Under the pieces are notes generated by a model. That model saw only the letters and a list, made by a program, of their open reading frames with translations, was not told the DNA's origin and searched no databases. Shown here piece after piece: positions 31,705 to 40,521 of a DNA stretch of 43,175 bases. How positions within the stretch are numbered: the first letter of the stretch is position 1; every line of letters begins with the position of its first letter. The translations under genes were made by a program, and so were the position numbers. Source of the stretch: Comamonadaceae bacterium (GTDB lineage: Bacteria; Pseudomonadota; Gammaproteobacteria; Burkholderiales; Burkholderiaceae_C); the NCBI GenBank assembly GCA_015999985.1, contig JAECRA010000036.1, forward strand, positions 1 to 43,175, given 5' to 3'.

Positions 31705-32959
31705 TCCATCTCGCCGTCCTCCGCTGATGCCTCTTGATGAGGCTTTGGAGCGGGTGCTTGCGCAAGCTACCCCTTTATCTGGCCGGGAACGGGTGGATAC
31801 CTTCGAGGCCGATGGCAGGGTCTTGATGGAAGATGTGGTTTCGGGCTTGCACGTCCCACCCCAAGATAACTCGGCGATGGACGGCTACGCCGTACGTGCG
31901 GCAGATGTTGCGTCTGCTGGTACCGTGCTGCCTGTCACGCAGCGTATCGCTGCCGGCCATGCGGGCGAGCCGCTTCTGCCGGGAAGCGCCGCGAGAATTT
32001 TTACGGGGGCACCTATTCCCTCTGGCGCTGACGCGGTAGTCATGCAGGAAGATGCGGAGGCCTTGGAGGGCGGCGCACGTGTGCGTATCAATGCCTCGCC
32101 TGCACAGGGGCAGTGGGTACGTGCCGCTGGCGAAGATGTCACACGCGGTGCGGTGATCCTCAAGCGGGGAGAGCGCCTGCGTGCGGCCAGCATTGGTCTT
32201 GCCGCAGGTATAGGCCTGGACCGGCTTCAGGTGAGCGCGCGGCCGCGCGTAGCCTTGTTTTCCACCGGCGACGAGCTGGTCATGCCGGGGGAAACTCCTC
32301 CCGAGCGGATGAAGCCTGGGGCCATCTACAACAGCAACCGCTATTTTCTCCGCGCACTGCTGCGCCAGTTGGGTTGCGTGGTGACCGATCTGGGCATTGT
32401 TCCTGATCAGCGTTCGGCTACGCTGAGTGCGTTGCAAAGTGCTGCCGATCAACATGATTTGATTCTCACCAGCGGTGGTGTCTCTGTCGGTGAAGAGGAC
32501 CACATAAAGCCCTCGGTCGAAGAGCTGGGCGCACTTGATCTGTGGCAGATCGGCATGAAGCCTGGCAAGCCTTTTGCCTATGGCCACGTGAGGCGTTCCG
32601 GTGCCACTGCTGGTGCTGACCGCACTCACTTCGTCGGCTTGCCAGGTAACCCCGTGTCGAGTTTTGTCACTTTCCTGATGCTGGTCAGGCCCTTTTTGCT
32701 CAAGCTGCAAGGTGCCAATGAAGTAGGTGTGGCCTCTGTGGCAATTCGGGCTGATTTCGATTGGCCCAAAGCCGATAAGCGACGCGAATTCCTGAGAGCC
32801 AGGCGCAACGACCAAGGTGGTCTTGACCTCTATCCGAATCAAAGCTCAGGAGTGCTTACCTCGGCGCACTGGGCCGATGGGCTGGTAGACAACCCCGCAG
32901 GCGCTACGATCGCCAAGGGACAGCTTGTGCGCTTCATCCCGATGGCGGAGTTCCAGTAA
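31694..32959 (+). CDS. moeA: Molybdopterin molybdotransferase
   Basis: 421 residues. The start region PLMPLDEALERVLA leads to VPPQDNSAMDGYAVRA, IFTGAPIPSGADAVVMQED, GEDVTRGAVILKRGERL, the MoCF-fold domain with VALFSTGDELVMPGE, IYNSNRYFLRALLRQLG, LILTSGGVSVGEEDHIK and FVGLPGNPVSSFVTFLMLVRPFLLKLQG. MoeA inserts molybdate into adenylylated molybdopterin. The gene overlaps mobB and is followed after 7 bp by moaD, so these three form a tight operon. Confidence 0.96.
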   Translation: MPADPSRRPPLMPLDEALERVLAQATPLSGRERVDTFEADGRVLMEDVVSGLHVPPQDNSAMDGYAVRAADVASAGTVLPVTQRIAAGHAGEPLLPGSAARIFTGAPIPSGADAVVMQEDAEALEGGARVRINASPAQGQWVRAAGEDVTRGAVILKRGERLRAASIGLAAGIGLDRLQVSARPRVALFSTGDELVMPGETPPERMKPGAIYNSNRYFLRALLRQLGCVVTDLGIVPDQRSATLSALQSAADQHDLILTSGGVSVGEEDHIKPSVEELGALDLWQIGMKPGKPFAYGHVRRSGATAGADRTHFVGLPGNPVSSFVTFLMLVRPFLLKLQGANEVGVASVAIRADFDWPKADKRREFLRARRNDQGGLDLYPNQSSGVLTSAHWADGLVDNPAGATIAKGQLVRFIPMAEFQ

Positions 32960-32966
32960 GTTCGAT

Positions 32967-33221
32967 ATGAAAACCATCACCATCCGCTACTTTGCCAGCA
33001 TCCGCGAAGCCTTGGGAACGGGCAGCGAGACAGTGCAAACCTCCGCCGCCACGATTGAGGCGCTACGTGACGAACTGATTGCACGCGGAGGCATTCATGG
33101 TGAAGTTCTGGCCAGGGGCAAGGCTGTGCGAACCGCGTTGAACCAGATCATGAGTTCGGAGTCTGCCGAACTGATCGACGGGGCAGAGCTGGCATTTTTC
33201 CCTCCGGTGACAGGCGGCTGA
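32967..33221 (+). CDS. moaD: Molybdopterin synthase small subunit
   Basis: 84 residues from MKTITIRYFASIREALG, ending in PVTGG. The C-terminal Gly-Gly is the site that is adenylylated and thiocarboxylated to donate sulfur to precursor Z. The beta-grasp ubiquitin-like fold and length fit MoaD. Its partner moaE lies 2 kb further on, separated by dctA; the two are often adjacent. Confidence 0.94.
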   Translation: MKTITIRYFASIREALGTGSETVQTSAATIEALRDELIARGGIHGEVLARGKAVRTALNQIMSSESAELIDGAELAFFPPVTGG

Positions 33222-33700
33222 CGCTGCGCTGACGAGGGGTTTTTTGTAGACCGTATACAACTTATGTTTACAAAAAGCACCGCGCCGTAGGAGAATACAG
33301 GGACATGCGTGCCAGCCATTAAATTCCCGCAATCCTCTTCTCTCTTGCGAGGTTTTAGAGGGATTTAATGGATGGTACGTTCAGCGTGGCTTTGAAAAAT
33401 GCGCCGTTCCTGCAGGACTGCAGATTAGAAGCCGTCTAACCAAGCGTGACATCCGATCGTTGTCTCCAGACTACTGGGATAAGGGGCGTAATGCGTTCTG
33501 TCGCGCGTTTACTCAAGAACCTATCAAGGTCCTAACAATCGTCCTCTGACACCTTCTGCTGCATGCGGCAGAGGGGCAAGCCATGGGGTGCACTGTCAAA
33601 AGCAGCGCGAATCCAACCTTACCTGATCCGCTGTGTGGATTGAGGAAGGCCCAGCAGCCAAAAAAAGAGGGCGCTTCAAGCCATCAGCCGGGAGGCACTC
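33222..33700. other. 480-bp gene-free region upstream of dctA
   Basis: No supported gene. It holds a T-run after the moaD stop, a GntR-type palindrome at 33244-33260, an inverted repeat ATTAAATTCCC (33318-33328) with GGGATTTAAT (33360-33369), and the dctA Shine-Dalgarno GGGAGG near 33690. I found no sigma-54 consensus, although dctA genes in other bacteria often use one. Only very short open frames occur. It may be a regulatory leader or the scar of a rearrangement that brought dctA between moaD and moaE. Confidence 0.5.
33244..33260. promoter_or_regulatory. GntR/FCD-type operator-like palindrome
   Basis: TTGTAGACCGTATACAA: arms TTGTAGAC and GTATACAA match at 7 of 8 positions around a central C. 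The TTGTnnAC...GTnnACAA style is common for FCD-subfamily GntR regulators. It is 440 bp upstream of dctA and 22 bp past the moaD stop, with no GntR gene beside it, so its target is uncertain. Confidence 0.4.
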
Positions 33701-35047
33701 ATGCTCGAACTGAGAGACGATTCGCGAAATCGTCCTATTTATCATTCTCTTTATTTTCAGGTGATCGTGGCCATCGTGCTGGGCGTCACTCTGGGGCATT
33801 TTGCGCCAGGCACTGCGGTCAAGATGCAGCCCCTGGGCGATGGTTTCATCAAGCTCATCAAGATGATCATTGCGCCCATCATCTTCTGCACCGTGGTGGT
33901 GGGGATTGCGGGCATGGAAGACATGAAGCGTGTGGGCAAGACTGGCGGGATTGCCTTGCTCTACTTCGAAATTCTCAGCACGCTGGCGCTGGTGGTGGGC
34001 CTGGTGATCATCAATGTGGTCAAGCCAGGCGTGGGCATGAATGTTGACCCGTCTACGCTGGATACCAAGTCCATAGAGAGCTATACAAAGCCGGGGCAGA
34101 TGCAGACCACGGCCGATTTCCTGCTCAACGTGATTCCAGAGACCATTGTGGACGCGTTTGCCAAGGGCGAGATCCTTCAGGTGCTGCTGTTTGCTGTGCT
34201 GTTCGGCTTCGCCTTGCATAAGTTTGGCGGACGCGGAACGCTGGTATTCGATTTCATCGAAAAATTCTCGCACGTGCTGTTCGTCATCGTTGGCTACATC
34301 ATGAAGGCCGCGCCTATAGGAGCGTTCGGCGCCATGGCTTTCACCATAGGCCAGTACGGGCTGGGTTCGCTGGTGCAGCTTGGCTCTCTCATGCTGACGT
34401 TCTATGCCACTTGCCTGATCTTCGTTTTTGTCGTGCTCGGGCTTGTCGCTCGCTGGGCGGGCTTTTCCATCTTCAAGTTCCTGAAATACATGAAAGAGGA
34501 GCTTCTGATTGTGCTGGGCACTTCTTCTTCGGAAACCGTGTTGCCGCGCATGATGGCCAAGCTGGAGAATCTGGGGGTGAGGAAATCCGTGGTGGGGCTT
34601 GTGATTCCCACCGGATATTCCTTCAACCTTGACGGTACTTCGATCTATTTGACGATGGCAGCGGTGTTCATCGCCCAGGCGACCAACACACCGCTGGATC
34701 TTTCTCATCAGCTGACGTTGCTCTTCGTCCTGCTTCTGACTTCCAAAGGTGCTGCGGGGGTCACCGGCAGTGGTTTCATTGTGCTGGCTGCCACATTGGG
34801 GGCGGTGGGGGAGGTGCCTGTCGCAGGCATAGCGTTGATTCTTGGGATTGACCGTTTCATGAGCGAGGCGCGCGCACTCACCAACCTGGTGGGTAACGGC
34901 GTCGCCACCGTGGTGGTCGGCAAGCTCACCGGTGAACTGGATGCCCAACGCATGCGACAGGTGTTGAACGGCGAATCCGTTGAGCTCAATGAAGAGCCAG
35001 AGGAAGTGCTTGATGCGAAAACGGAAACCATGAACGTTCGTTCCTGA
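33701..35047 (+). CDS. dctA: C4-dicarboxylate transporter DctA
   Basis: 448 residues, the DctA length. The glutamate/dicarboxylate:cation symporter features are [29 protein letters not shown], the Ser-rich motif [18 protein letters not shown] in re-entrant loop 1, [23 protein letters not shown], and the second re-entrant loop [19 protein letters not shown]. It imports succinate, fumarate and malate through the inner membrane. GGGAGG precedes the ATG. It interrupts the molybdopterin genes and has no functional link to them; its own promoter presumably lies in the 480-bp upstream region. Confidence 0.96.
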   Translation: MLELRDDSRNRPIYHSLYFQVIVAIVLGVTLGHFAPGTAVKMQPLGDGFIKLIKMIIAPIIFCTVVVGIAGMEDMKRVGKTGGIALLYFEILSTLALVVGLVIINVVKPGVGMNVDPSTLDTKSIESYTKPGQMQTTADFLLNVIPETIVDAFAKGEILQVLLFAVLFGFALHKFGGRGTLVFDFIEKFSHVLFVIVGYIMKAAPIGAFGAMAFTIGQYGLGSLVQLGSLMLTFYATCLIFVFVVLGLVARWAGFSIFKFLKYMKEELLIVLGTSSSETVLPRMMAKLENLGVRKSVVGLVIPTGYSFNLDGTSIYLTMAAVFIAQATNTPLDLSHQLTLLFVLLLTSKGAAGVTGSGFIVLAATLGAVGEVPVAGIALILGIDRFMSEARALTNLVGNGVATVVVGKLTGELDAQRMRQVLNGESVELNEEPEEVLDAKTETMNVRS

Positions 35048-35213
35048 AGACCACGCAGTTCTAAGGGCCGGATCGCCTGCGTGCCGCCTGTGCCTTTCGA
35101 ACTCCTTGAGCTGCCAGTTCGCGCCGCCCCCTTCGGTGGCCGCCTGACGCCAGGAGAAGAAACAGCTTGTGCACGACTCCCATGAAGAGCCTGGGGCAGT
35201 GCACAATCTCTCA

Positions 35214-35690
35214 ATGGCTCCCGCACGCGTTTCCATTCAGACCGAAGATTTCAACCTGAGCGAAGAGGTCGCTTCACTTCGCGCGAACGATGCGCGGGTA
35301 GGCGCCGTTTGTACGTTCGTCGGCACGGTTCGTGATCGCAACGATGGGTTGACCGTGGGTGCCATGGAGCTTGAGCACTACCCCGGCATGACTGAAAAGG
35401 CCATTGAGGCCATGATTGACGAGGCGCTGGCTCGCTTTGACCTGTTCGGCGTGCGAGTTATCCACCGTGTGGGTTTGCTGGCGCCGCAGGACCAGATTGT
35501 GCTGGTGGCGGTGACCTCGGCACACAGAGGCGAGAGCTTCCAGGCCTGCGAATTTCTGATGGATTACTTGAAGACCCAGGCGCCGTTCTGGAAGAAGGAA
35601 GAAACTCCTGAAGGTTCGCGGTGGGTGGATGCCAGGACCTCAGACGATGCAGCGCTCGCGCGTTGGGGCATTCAAGCTGCCAACTCCTGA
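35214..35690 (+). CDS. moaE: Molybdopterin synthase catalytic subunit
   Basis: 158 residues from ATG 35214 (MAPARVSIQTEDF); a GTG at 35169 would add 15 poorly conserved residues. Family blocks are GAVCTFVGTVRDRNDG, LEHYPGMTEKAIEAMIDEAL, VIHRVGLLAPQDQIVLVAVTSAHRGESFQACEFLMDYLKTQAPFWKKEE. The conserved Arg and Lys residues of the active site are in the VRDRN and FWKKEE segments. MoaE with thiocarboxylated MoaD converts cPMP to molybdopterin. Separated from moaD by dctA, it probably depends on read-through from dctA or its own promoter in 35048-35213. Confidence 0.95.
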   Translation: MAPARVSIQTEDFNLSEEVASLRANDARVGAVCTFVGTVRDRNDGLTVGAMELEHYPGMTEKAIEAMIDEALARFDLFGVRVIHRVGLLAPQDQIVLVAVTSAHRGESFQACEFLMDYLKTQAPFWKKEETPEGSRWVDARTSDDAALARWGIQAANS

Positions 35691-35708
35691 GCTTGGGCGC
35701 TAAAAATC

Positions 35709-35738
35709 GATCGGCGCGACGCCGCGATCCCATTTTTT
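35709..35738 (+). terminator. Terminator after moaE
   Basis: GATC-GGCG, loop CGA, CGCC, a two-base bulge, then GATC, followed by CCATTTTTT. It lies 19 bases past the moaE stop. Confidence 0.6.
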
Positions 35739-35781
35739 CTCTGCCCGCACTCGCGGCGGCTGGTCTTTCCCAAAGAACTCT

Positions 35782-36321
35782 ATGTTGAAACAATTCCCGC
35801 GATACCTGTTCGCGATGTTGCTGTTCGCTCTCGGCCTAGTGGCCCATGCGCAGGAGGGTGCCCGGCCCCGAGCTGGCCAGACCTGGGCGGCTGAGGTTAC
35901 CTACGTCGTTGATGGCGATTCGATCTGGGTGCGATCAGAACCAGACGGGCGGCGCCGTAAGCTGAGGCTGGACGGCGTAGATGCGCCGGAGATTTGCCAG
36001 GCCTATGGCCCTGAGGCCAGAGCGGCCATGCAAGCTCTAGTGAAAGGAGAGCCGGTACTGGTCACCGTGCGTGCTTATGACCGATTTGGCCGCGGCATCG
36101 CGTCTGTCCGCCGGGCCTCCGATAAACTGGACATTGCTGCTGCCATGGTGGAGCAAGGTTGGTCCTGGACCCCGGTCTACCAGGGCCGGCGCGGCAAATA
36201 TTGGCGTCAGGAAGCATTTGCCCGTGAACAGGGCTGGGGCGTCTTTTCAGCGCCATCGCCCATGTCACCAGCTGATTTCCGACGCCGAAATGGCCCGTGC
36301 GGTGCCAAGGCGTATTCTTAA
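35782..36321 (+). CDS. Secreted thermonuclease-like (SNase) protein
   Basis: 179 residues. A signal peptide is evident (MLKQFPRYLFAMLLFALGL, then VAHAQ with likely cleavage after AHA). The SNase domain follows: TYVVDGDSIWV, KLRLDGVDAPEICQAYGPEARAAMQ, YDRFGRGIASV, MVEQGWSWTPVY and AREQGWGVF. The Asp and Glu of GVDAPE and the Arg of DRFGR match the staphylococcal nuclease active site, so catalysis on nucleic acid with Ca2+ is plausible. There are two Cys (ICQ and PCG) that could pair in the periplasm. It lies alone between the moaE terminator and the palindrome preceding clpB. Confidence 0.88.
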   Translation: MLKQFPRYLFAMLLFALGLVAHAQEGARPRAGQTWAAEVTYVVDGDSIWVRSEPDGRRRKLRLDGVDAPEICQAYGPEARAAMQALVKGEPVLVTVRAYDRFGRGIASVRRASDKLDIAAAMVEQGWSWTPVYQGRRGKYWRQEAFAREQGWGVFSAPSPMSPADFRRRNGPCGAKAYS

Positions 36322-36330
36322 GTCTGACTT

Positions 36331-36354
36331 CTAGGGCGTGTTAACACGCCCTAG
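36331..36354. repeat. Perfect 24-bp palindrome, two copies in window
   Basis: CTAGGGCGTGTT followed directly by its exact reverse complement. There is no loop, so it is more like a protein-binding or recombination site, or a dispersed repeat, than a terminator, though it could form a hairpin. It starts nine bases after the nuclease stop and ends one base before the sigma-32-like -35 of clpB. A 17-bp partial copy is at 86-102. Confidence 0.75.
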
Positions 36355-36355
36355 T

Positions 36356-36382
36356 CTTGAAAGCATGGGTGCGGGCCCTCAA
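36356..36382 (+). promoter_or_regulatory. Sigma-32 (heat-shock) promoter of clpB
   Basis: A perfect -35 CTTGAAA (36356-36362), 13 bases, then CCCTCAA (36376-36382) resembling the CCCCAT -10 of RpoH promoters. It lies about 25 bases upstream of the clpB Shine-Dalgarno, and clpB is a classical RpoH target. Confidence 0.65.
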
Positions 36383-36406
36383 CTAAGGGTCAATTGGAGG
36401 CTAACC

Positions 36407-38995
36407 ATGCGATTGGACAAACTTACTACCAAATTTCAGGAAGCACTGGGCGACGCTCAGACACTTGCCCTTGGAAATGATAACGCCTACATTGAGCCTG
36501 TTCACCTGCTGGCAGCCATGCTGCGGCAAAACGAGGGGCCGAAGGCCTTGCTTCAGCGTGCAGGCGTCAACGTAGCCAAGTTGGCGCAAGAGACTGAGGC
36601 GGCCATCAAGCGCCTGCCCAGCGTGCATGGTCACGAACAGGTTACTGTCGGTCAGGAGATGAACAAGCTGCTTCAGGCGACCGAAAAGGAAGCCATCAAG
36701 CGCGGCGACCAATTCATTGCTGCGGAATTGTTCCTGCTGGCTTTGGCCGATGCCAAGGATGAAGCAGGGCGCCTTGCAAGGGAAAACGGCCTGGCCCGCA
36801 AGAGCCTGGAAACGGCCATTGACGCCGTCCGCGGCGGTCAGACCATGGATTCTGCCGAAGGCGAATCTCAGCGCGAAGCGCTGAAGAAATACACACTGGA
36901 CCTCACCGAACGTGCACGTCTGGGCAAGCTCGATCCGGTGATTGGGCGCGACGACGAAATACGCCGCACCATCCAGGTCCTGCAGCGGCGCACCAAGAAC
37001 AACCCGGTGCTGATCGGCGAGCCAGGGGTGGGTAAAACTGCCATCGTCGAAGGCTTGGCTCAGCGTATCGTCGCGGGCGAGGTGCCGGACACGCTGAGGG
37101 ACAAGCAGGTGCTTTCGCTCGATATGGCGGGTCTTTTGGCCGGAGCCAAGTACCGCGGCGAGTTCGAAGAGCGTCTGAAGTCCGTGCTGAAGGAAGTCGC
37201 GGCTGAGGAAGGCCGAATCATTCTATTCATAGACGAAATCCACACCATGGTGGGTGCTGGCAAAGCCGAAGGCGCGATGGATGCTGGCAATATGCTCAAG
37301 CCAGCGCTGGCTCGCGGCGAATTGCATTGCATTGGAGCCACCACACTCGACGAATACCGCAAGTACCTTGAGAAAGATGCGGCGTTGGAACGGCGGTTTC
37401 AAAAGGTGCTGGTGGGCGAGCCAAGCGTTGAAGACACCATCGCTATATTGCGTGGCTTGCAGGAAAAATACGAAATTCATCACGGTGTGGACATTACTGA
37501 CCCCGCCATCGTCGCCGCGGCTGAACTGAGCGCCCGCTACATCACTGACCGTTTCTTGCCAGACAAGGCTATCGATCTGATTGATGAGGCCGCAGCCAAG
37601 ATCAAGATCGAAATCGATTCCAAGCCTGAGGTGATGGACCGGTTGGACCGTCGCATGATCCAGCTCAAGATTGAGCGCGAGGCGATGAAAAAGGAAAAAG
37701 ATGAAGCGTCGCAAAAGCGGCTTAGCTTGATCGAAGAAGACCTGGGCAAGCTGGAAAAGGAATACGCCGATCTGGACGAGATCTGGAAGGCGGAAAAAGC
37801 CAATGCGCAAGGCGGCGAACAGCTGCGCAAGGACATTGACCATGTCAAGTTCCAGATCCAGGAGGCCACTCGCAAAGGCGACTTCAACCAAGTGGCCGAA
37901 CTGCAGTATGGCAAGCTGCCCTCTTTGGAGAAACAACTCAAGGAAGCTCAGGCCAGTGAAGGCAAGAGGGAGCACACCACACCTCAACTGTTGCGTACGC
38001 AGGTGGGTGCAGAGGAGATTGCTGAAGTGGTCAGCCGTGCCACGGGTATTCCTGTCAGCAAGATGATGGAAGGCGAGCGCGAGAAGCTTCTGCAAATGGA
38101 AGATGCCCTGCATCGCCGAGTCGTCGGTCAGGAAGAAGCCATCAGCGCCGTTGCCAACGCTATACGCCGTTCACGCTCGGGCCTTAGTGACCCCAACCGG
38201 CCGCTTGGCAGCTTCCTGTTCCTGGGCCCTACCGGCGTGGGTAAAACCGAGCTGACCAAAGCCTTGGCAGGGTTTCTGTTTGACAGCACAGATCACCTGA
38301 TTCGCATTGATATGAGCGAATTCATGGAAAAGCATAGCGTGGCCCGTCTGATTGGAGCGCCACCCGGCTACGTGGGCTACGACGAGGGAGGCTATCTCAC
38401 AGAGGCCGTTCGCCGCAAGCCCTACAGCGTGGTGCTCTTCGACGAGATCGAGAAAGCACACCCTGATGTCTTCAACGTGCTGTTGCAAGTGCTTGACGAT
38501 GGACGGCTGACGGATGGCCAAGGCCGAACGGTGGACTTCAAGAACACTGTGCTCATCATGACCAGCAATATTGGCTCACCGATGATCCAGAGCATGACTG
38601 GCCAGCCCTACGATGATGTCAAGGAAGCTGTCTTTGGCGAACTGAAGAATCACTTCCGGCCAGAGTTCTTGAATCGGATTGACGAGATCGTCGTGTTCCA
38701 CGGTCTGGATGCTTCGCAGATTGGCTCGATCGCAAGAATTCAGCTGCGTACTCTGACAGAGCGCATGGCCAAGATGGATCTTCAGCTCAAGGTCTCCGAC
38801 TTGGCGGTCGATGAACTTGCCAAGGTTGGATTTGACCCTGTCTTCGGTGCGCGGCCTCTCAAGCGGGCGATTCAGCAGCGCATTGAGAACCCGCTGTCCA
38901 AGCTGCTGCTGGAAGGTAAATTTCCGCCGAAGTCAGAGATTGACGTGACGGTTGACCCCATCAATGAGCCAGGAGTCTTCAAATTCACGACATGA
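36407..38995 (+). CDS. clpB: ATP-dependent disaggregase ClpB
   Basis: 862 residues from ATG 36407 with TTGGAGG six bases upstream. The order is an N-terminal Clp repeat domain (residues 1 to about 150), AAA domain 1 with Walker A GEPGVGKT near 204 and Walker [16 protein letters not shown], the coiled-coil middle domain (about 400-520, rich in Lys/Glu heptads), and AAA domain 2 with GPTGVGKT near 607, [16 protein letters not shown] and the ending [27 protein letters not shown]. With DnaK it rescues aggregated proteins in the cytoplasm. A sigma-32-like promoter precedes and a good terminator follows. Confidence 0.98.
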   Translation: MRLDKLTTKFQEALGDAQTLALGNDNAYIEPVHLLAAMLRQNEGPKALLQRAGVNVAKLAQETEAAIKRLPSVHGHEQVTVGQEMNKLLQATEKEAIKRGDQFIAAELFLLALADAKDEAGRLARENGLARKSLETAIDAVRGGQTMDSAEGESQREALKKYTLDLTERARLGKLDPVIGRDDEIRRTIQVLQRRTKNNPVLIGEPGVGKTAIVEGLAQRIVAGEVPDTLRDKQVLSLDMAGLLAGAKYRGEFEERLKSVLKEVAAEEGRIILFIDEIHTMVGAGKAEGAMDAGNMLKPALARGELHCIGATTLDEYRKYLEKDAALERRFQKVLVGEPSVEDTIAILRGLQEKYEIHHGVDITDPAIVAAAELSARYITDRFLPDKAIDLIDEAAAKIKIEIDSKPEVMDRLDRRMIQLKIEREAMKKEKDEASQKRLSLIEEDLGKLEKEYADLDEIWKAEKANAQGGEQLRKDIDHVKFQIQEATRKGDFNQVAELQYGKLPSLEKQLKEAQASEGKREHTTPQLLRTQVGAEEIAEVVSRATGIPVSKMMEGEREKLLQMEDALHRRVVGQEEAISAVANAIRRSRSGLSDPNRPLGSFLFLGPTGVGKTELTKALAGFLFDSTDHLIRIDMSEFMEKHSVARLIGAPPGYVGYDEGGYLTEAVRRKPYSVVLFDEIEKAHPDVFNVLLQVLDDGRLTDGQGRTVDFKNTVLIMTSNIGSPMIQSMTGQPYDDVKEAVFGELKNHFRPEFLNRIDEIVVFHGLDASQIGSIARIQLRTLTERMAKMDLQLKVSDLAVDELAKVGFDPVFGARPLKRAIQQRIENPLSKLLLEGKFPPKSEIDVTVDPINEPGVFKFTT

Positions 38996-39046
38996 ATTGC
39001 AGCTGCGTTCGCTAGTCTCGAGGCAGGCTAATCGCCTCGGCCACTG

Positions 39047-39082
39047 AAAGGCACACCCGCATCATGCTGGTGTGCCTTTTTT
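39047..39082 (+). terminator. Terminator after clpB
   Basis: AAAGGCACACC (39047-39057), 11-base loop, GGTGTGCCTTT (39069-39079), T-run to 39082: a perfect 11-bp stem with T-tract. Confidence 0.88.
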
Positions 39083-39097
39083 CTCTATTATTCGGAC

Positions 39098-40513
39098 ATG
39101 ACTTTACCGAGCCGCCTGCGAGATGTTTTTGACGACCAATTTCGCGCAAGCCGTGGCGAGATCTCCTCGTCCATTGACGAACGTCGTCGACGCCTGGATC
39201 TGCTCGAACGCTTGTTGACAGAAAACGCCAAAGCTTTGGCGGCGGCGGTGGATGCCGATTTCGGAGGTCGGGGCGCTGCGTTGACGGAAATCGCCGACAT
39301 GTTTGTGCTGCGCGCGACGTTTGCCGAACTGAAGCGAAATCTGATTCGGTGGAGCAAACCGACGCGTGTGCGCACGCCCATCTACCTGCAACCTGCAAGC
39401 GCTCGCATCGAGCGCCAGCCGCTCGGCGTGGTGGGCATCATTGGGCCCTGGAATTACCCCTTGCAACTGACACTGGGGCCAGCCGCCACAGCGCTCGCAG
39501 CAGGCAACCGGGTGATGATCAAACCCAGCGAATTGACGCCTTGCACTTCGGCCTTATTGGCTCAATTGGTAGAAAAATATTTCCCCGAGAGCGAAATGAC
39601 CGTGGTGCAAGGCGCCGCCGAAGTGGCTGCAGCTTTTGCGGCGCTGCCTTTCGACCATCTTTTCTTTACCGGGTCCACCGCCGTAGGGCGCAAGGTGGCA
39701 GAGTCTGCAGCCCGCAATCTCACCCCCGTCACGCTGGAGCTTGGAGGCAAGTCTCCTTGCATTGTGGATGTCTCGTGCAAGGATCTGGCTGATACCGCGT
39801 TGAAAATTGCCCACGGCAAGTTGCTCAACGGCGGTCAAACCTGCATTGCGCCAGATTACCTTGTACTGCCGCGGAGTAAGGAGGCTGCATTCTCTGACGC
39901 CTACCGAAGCGCGGTCGCTCAGCTTTTTCCTCAAATCGAGGGCAACCCGGACTACGCGGCCATCGTGAACGATCACCACCACGCCCGCTTGAAGGGCTTG
40001 CTGGACGACGCCGTGGCTCTGGGGGCCAAGGTGCTGGACATGGGCCCTTCTGCTACAGGGGCGGACGCCAGCCGTCGCATGCGTCCTGTGCTGGTGTTTG
40101 ATGTGCTGCCAGACATGCGGCTCATGGACGAAGAGATTTTCGGCCCGGTTTTGCCCGTGGTGCTCTACGACCATATCGACGAAGTACTGACAAGGATCAA
40201 TGCTGGTCCGCGGCCATTGGCTTTGTACTGGTTCGGGCAAGACACAGCCACTCAGGACAAAGTTCTCAGCGGAACGGTGAGCGGTGGCGTCACCGTCAAT
40301 GACACCTTGCTGCACGTCGCTCATGAACGATTGCCCTTTGGCGGAGTAGGCGAGAGCGGTCAGGGCGCCTACCACGGTGAGGCAGGCTTTCTCCGCTTTA
40401 CCCACCAGAAAAGCGTATTGCAGCAATCGCGTTGGGCGCAAGGAGGCTTGCTGTACCCACCCTATGGCGCGCGCTTTGAGCGCATCATGGCTTGGATCAG
40501 AAAGCTACTCTAG
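39098..40513 (+). CDS. Coniferyl-aldehyde dehydrogenase-like (CalB) aldehyde dehydrogenase
   Basis: 471 residues, length of the class 3/CalB aldehyde dehydrogenases. Motifs in order: RLDLLERLLTENAKALAAAVDADFGGR, GVVGIIGPWNYPLQLTLGPAATALAAGNRVMIKPSELTP, FFTGSTAVGRKVAESA, the general-base Glu in VTLELGGKSPCIVD, the catalytic Cys in NGGQTCIAPDYLVL, MDEEIFGPVLPV and LPFGGVGESGQGAYHGEAGF. It oxidises an aromatic or aliphatic aldehyde to the acid with NAD(P). The C-terminal extension RIMAWIRKLL is amphipathic. It is convergent with the AraC-type gene, only 8 bp apart. The substrate is not certain. Confidence 0.88.
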   Translation: MTLPSRLRDVFDDQFRASRGEISSSIDERRRRLDLLERLLTENAKALAAAVDADFGGRGAALTEIADMFVLRATFAELKRNLIRWSKPTRVRTPIYLQPASARIERQPLGVVGIIGPWNYPLQLTLGPAATALAAGNRVMIKPSELTPCTSALLAQLVEKYFPESEMTVVQGAAEVAAAFAALPFDHLFFTGSTAVGRKVAESAARNLTPVTLELGGKSPCIVDVSCKDLADTALKIAHGKLLNGGQTCIAPDYLVLPRSKEAAFSDAYRSAVAQLFPQIEGNPDYAAIVNDHHHARLKGLLDDAVALGAKVLDMGPSATGADASRRMRPVLVFDVLPDMRLMDEEIFGPVLPVVLYDHIDEVLTRINAGPRPLALYWFGQDTATQDKVLSGTVSGGVTVNDTLLHVAHERLPFGGVGESGQGAYHGEAGFLRFTHQKSVLQQSRWAQGGLLYPPYGARFERIMAWIRKLL

Positions 40514-40521
40514 AGATACCG

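Noticed and set aside
33222..33700. Sigma-54 promoter for dctA
   Set aside because: The closest match, TGGTACG near 33373, lacks a TTGC element at the required distance.
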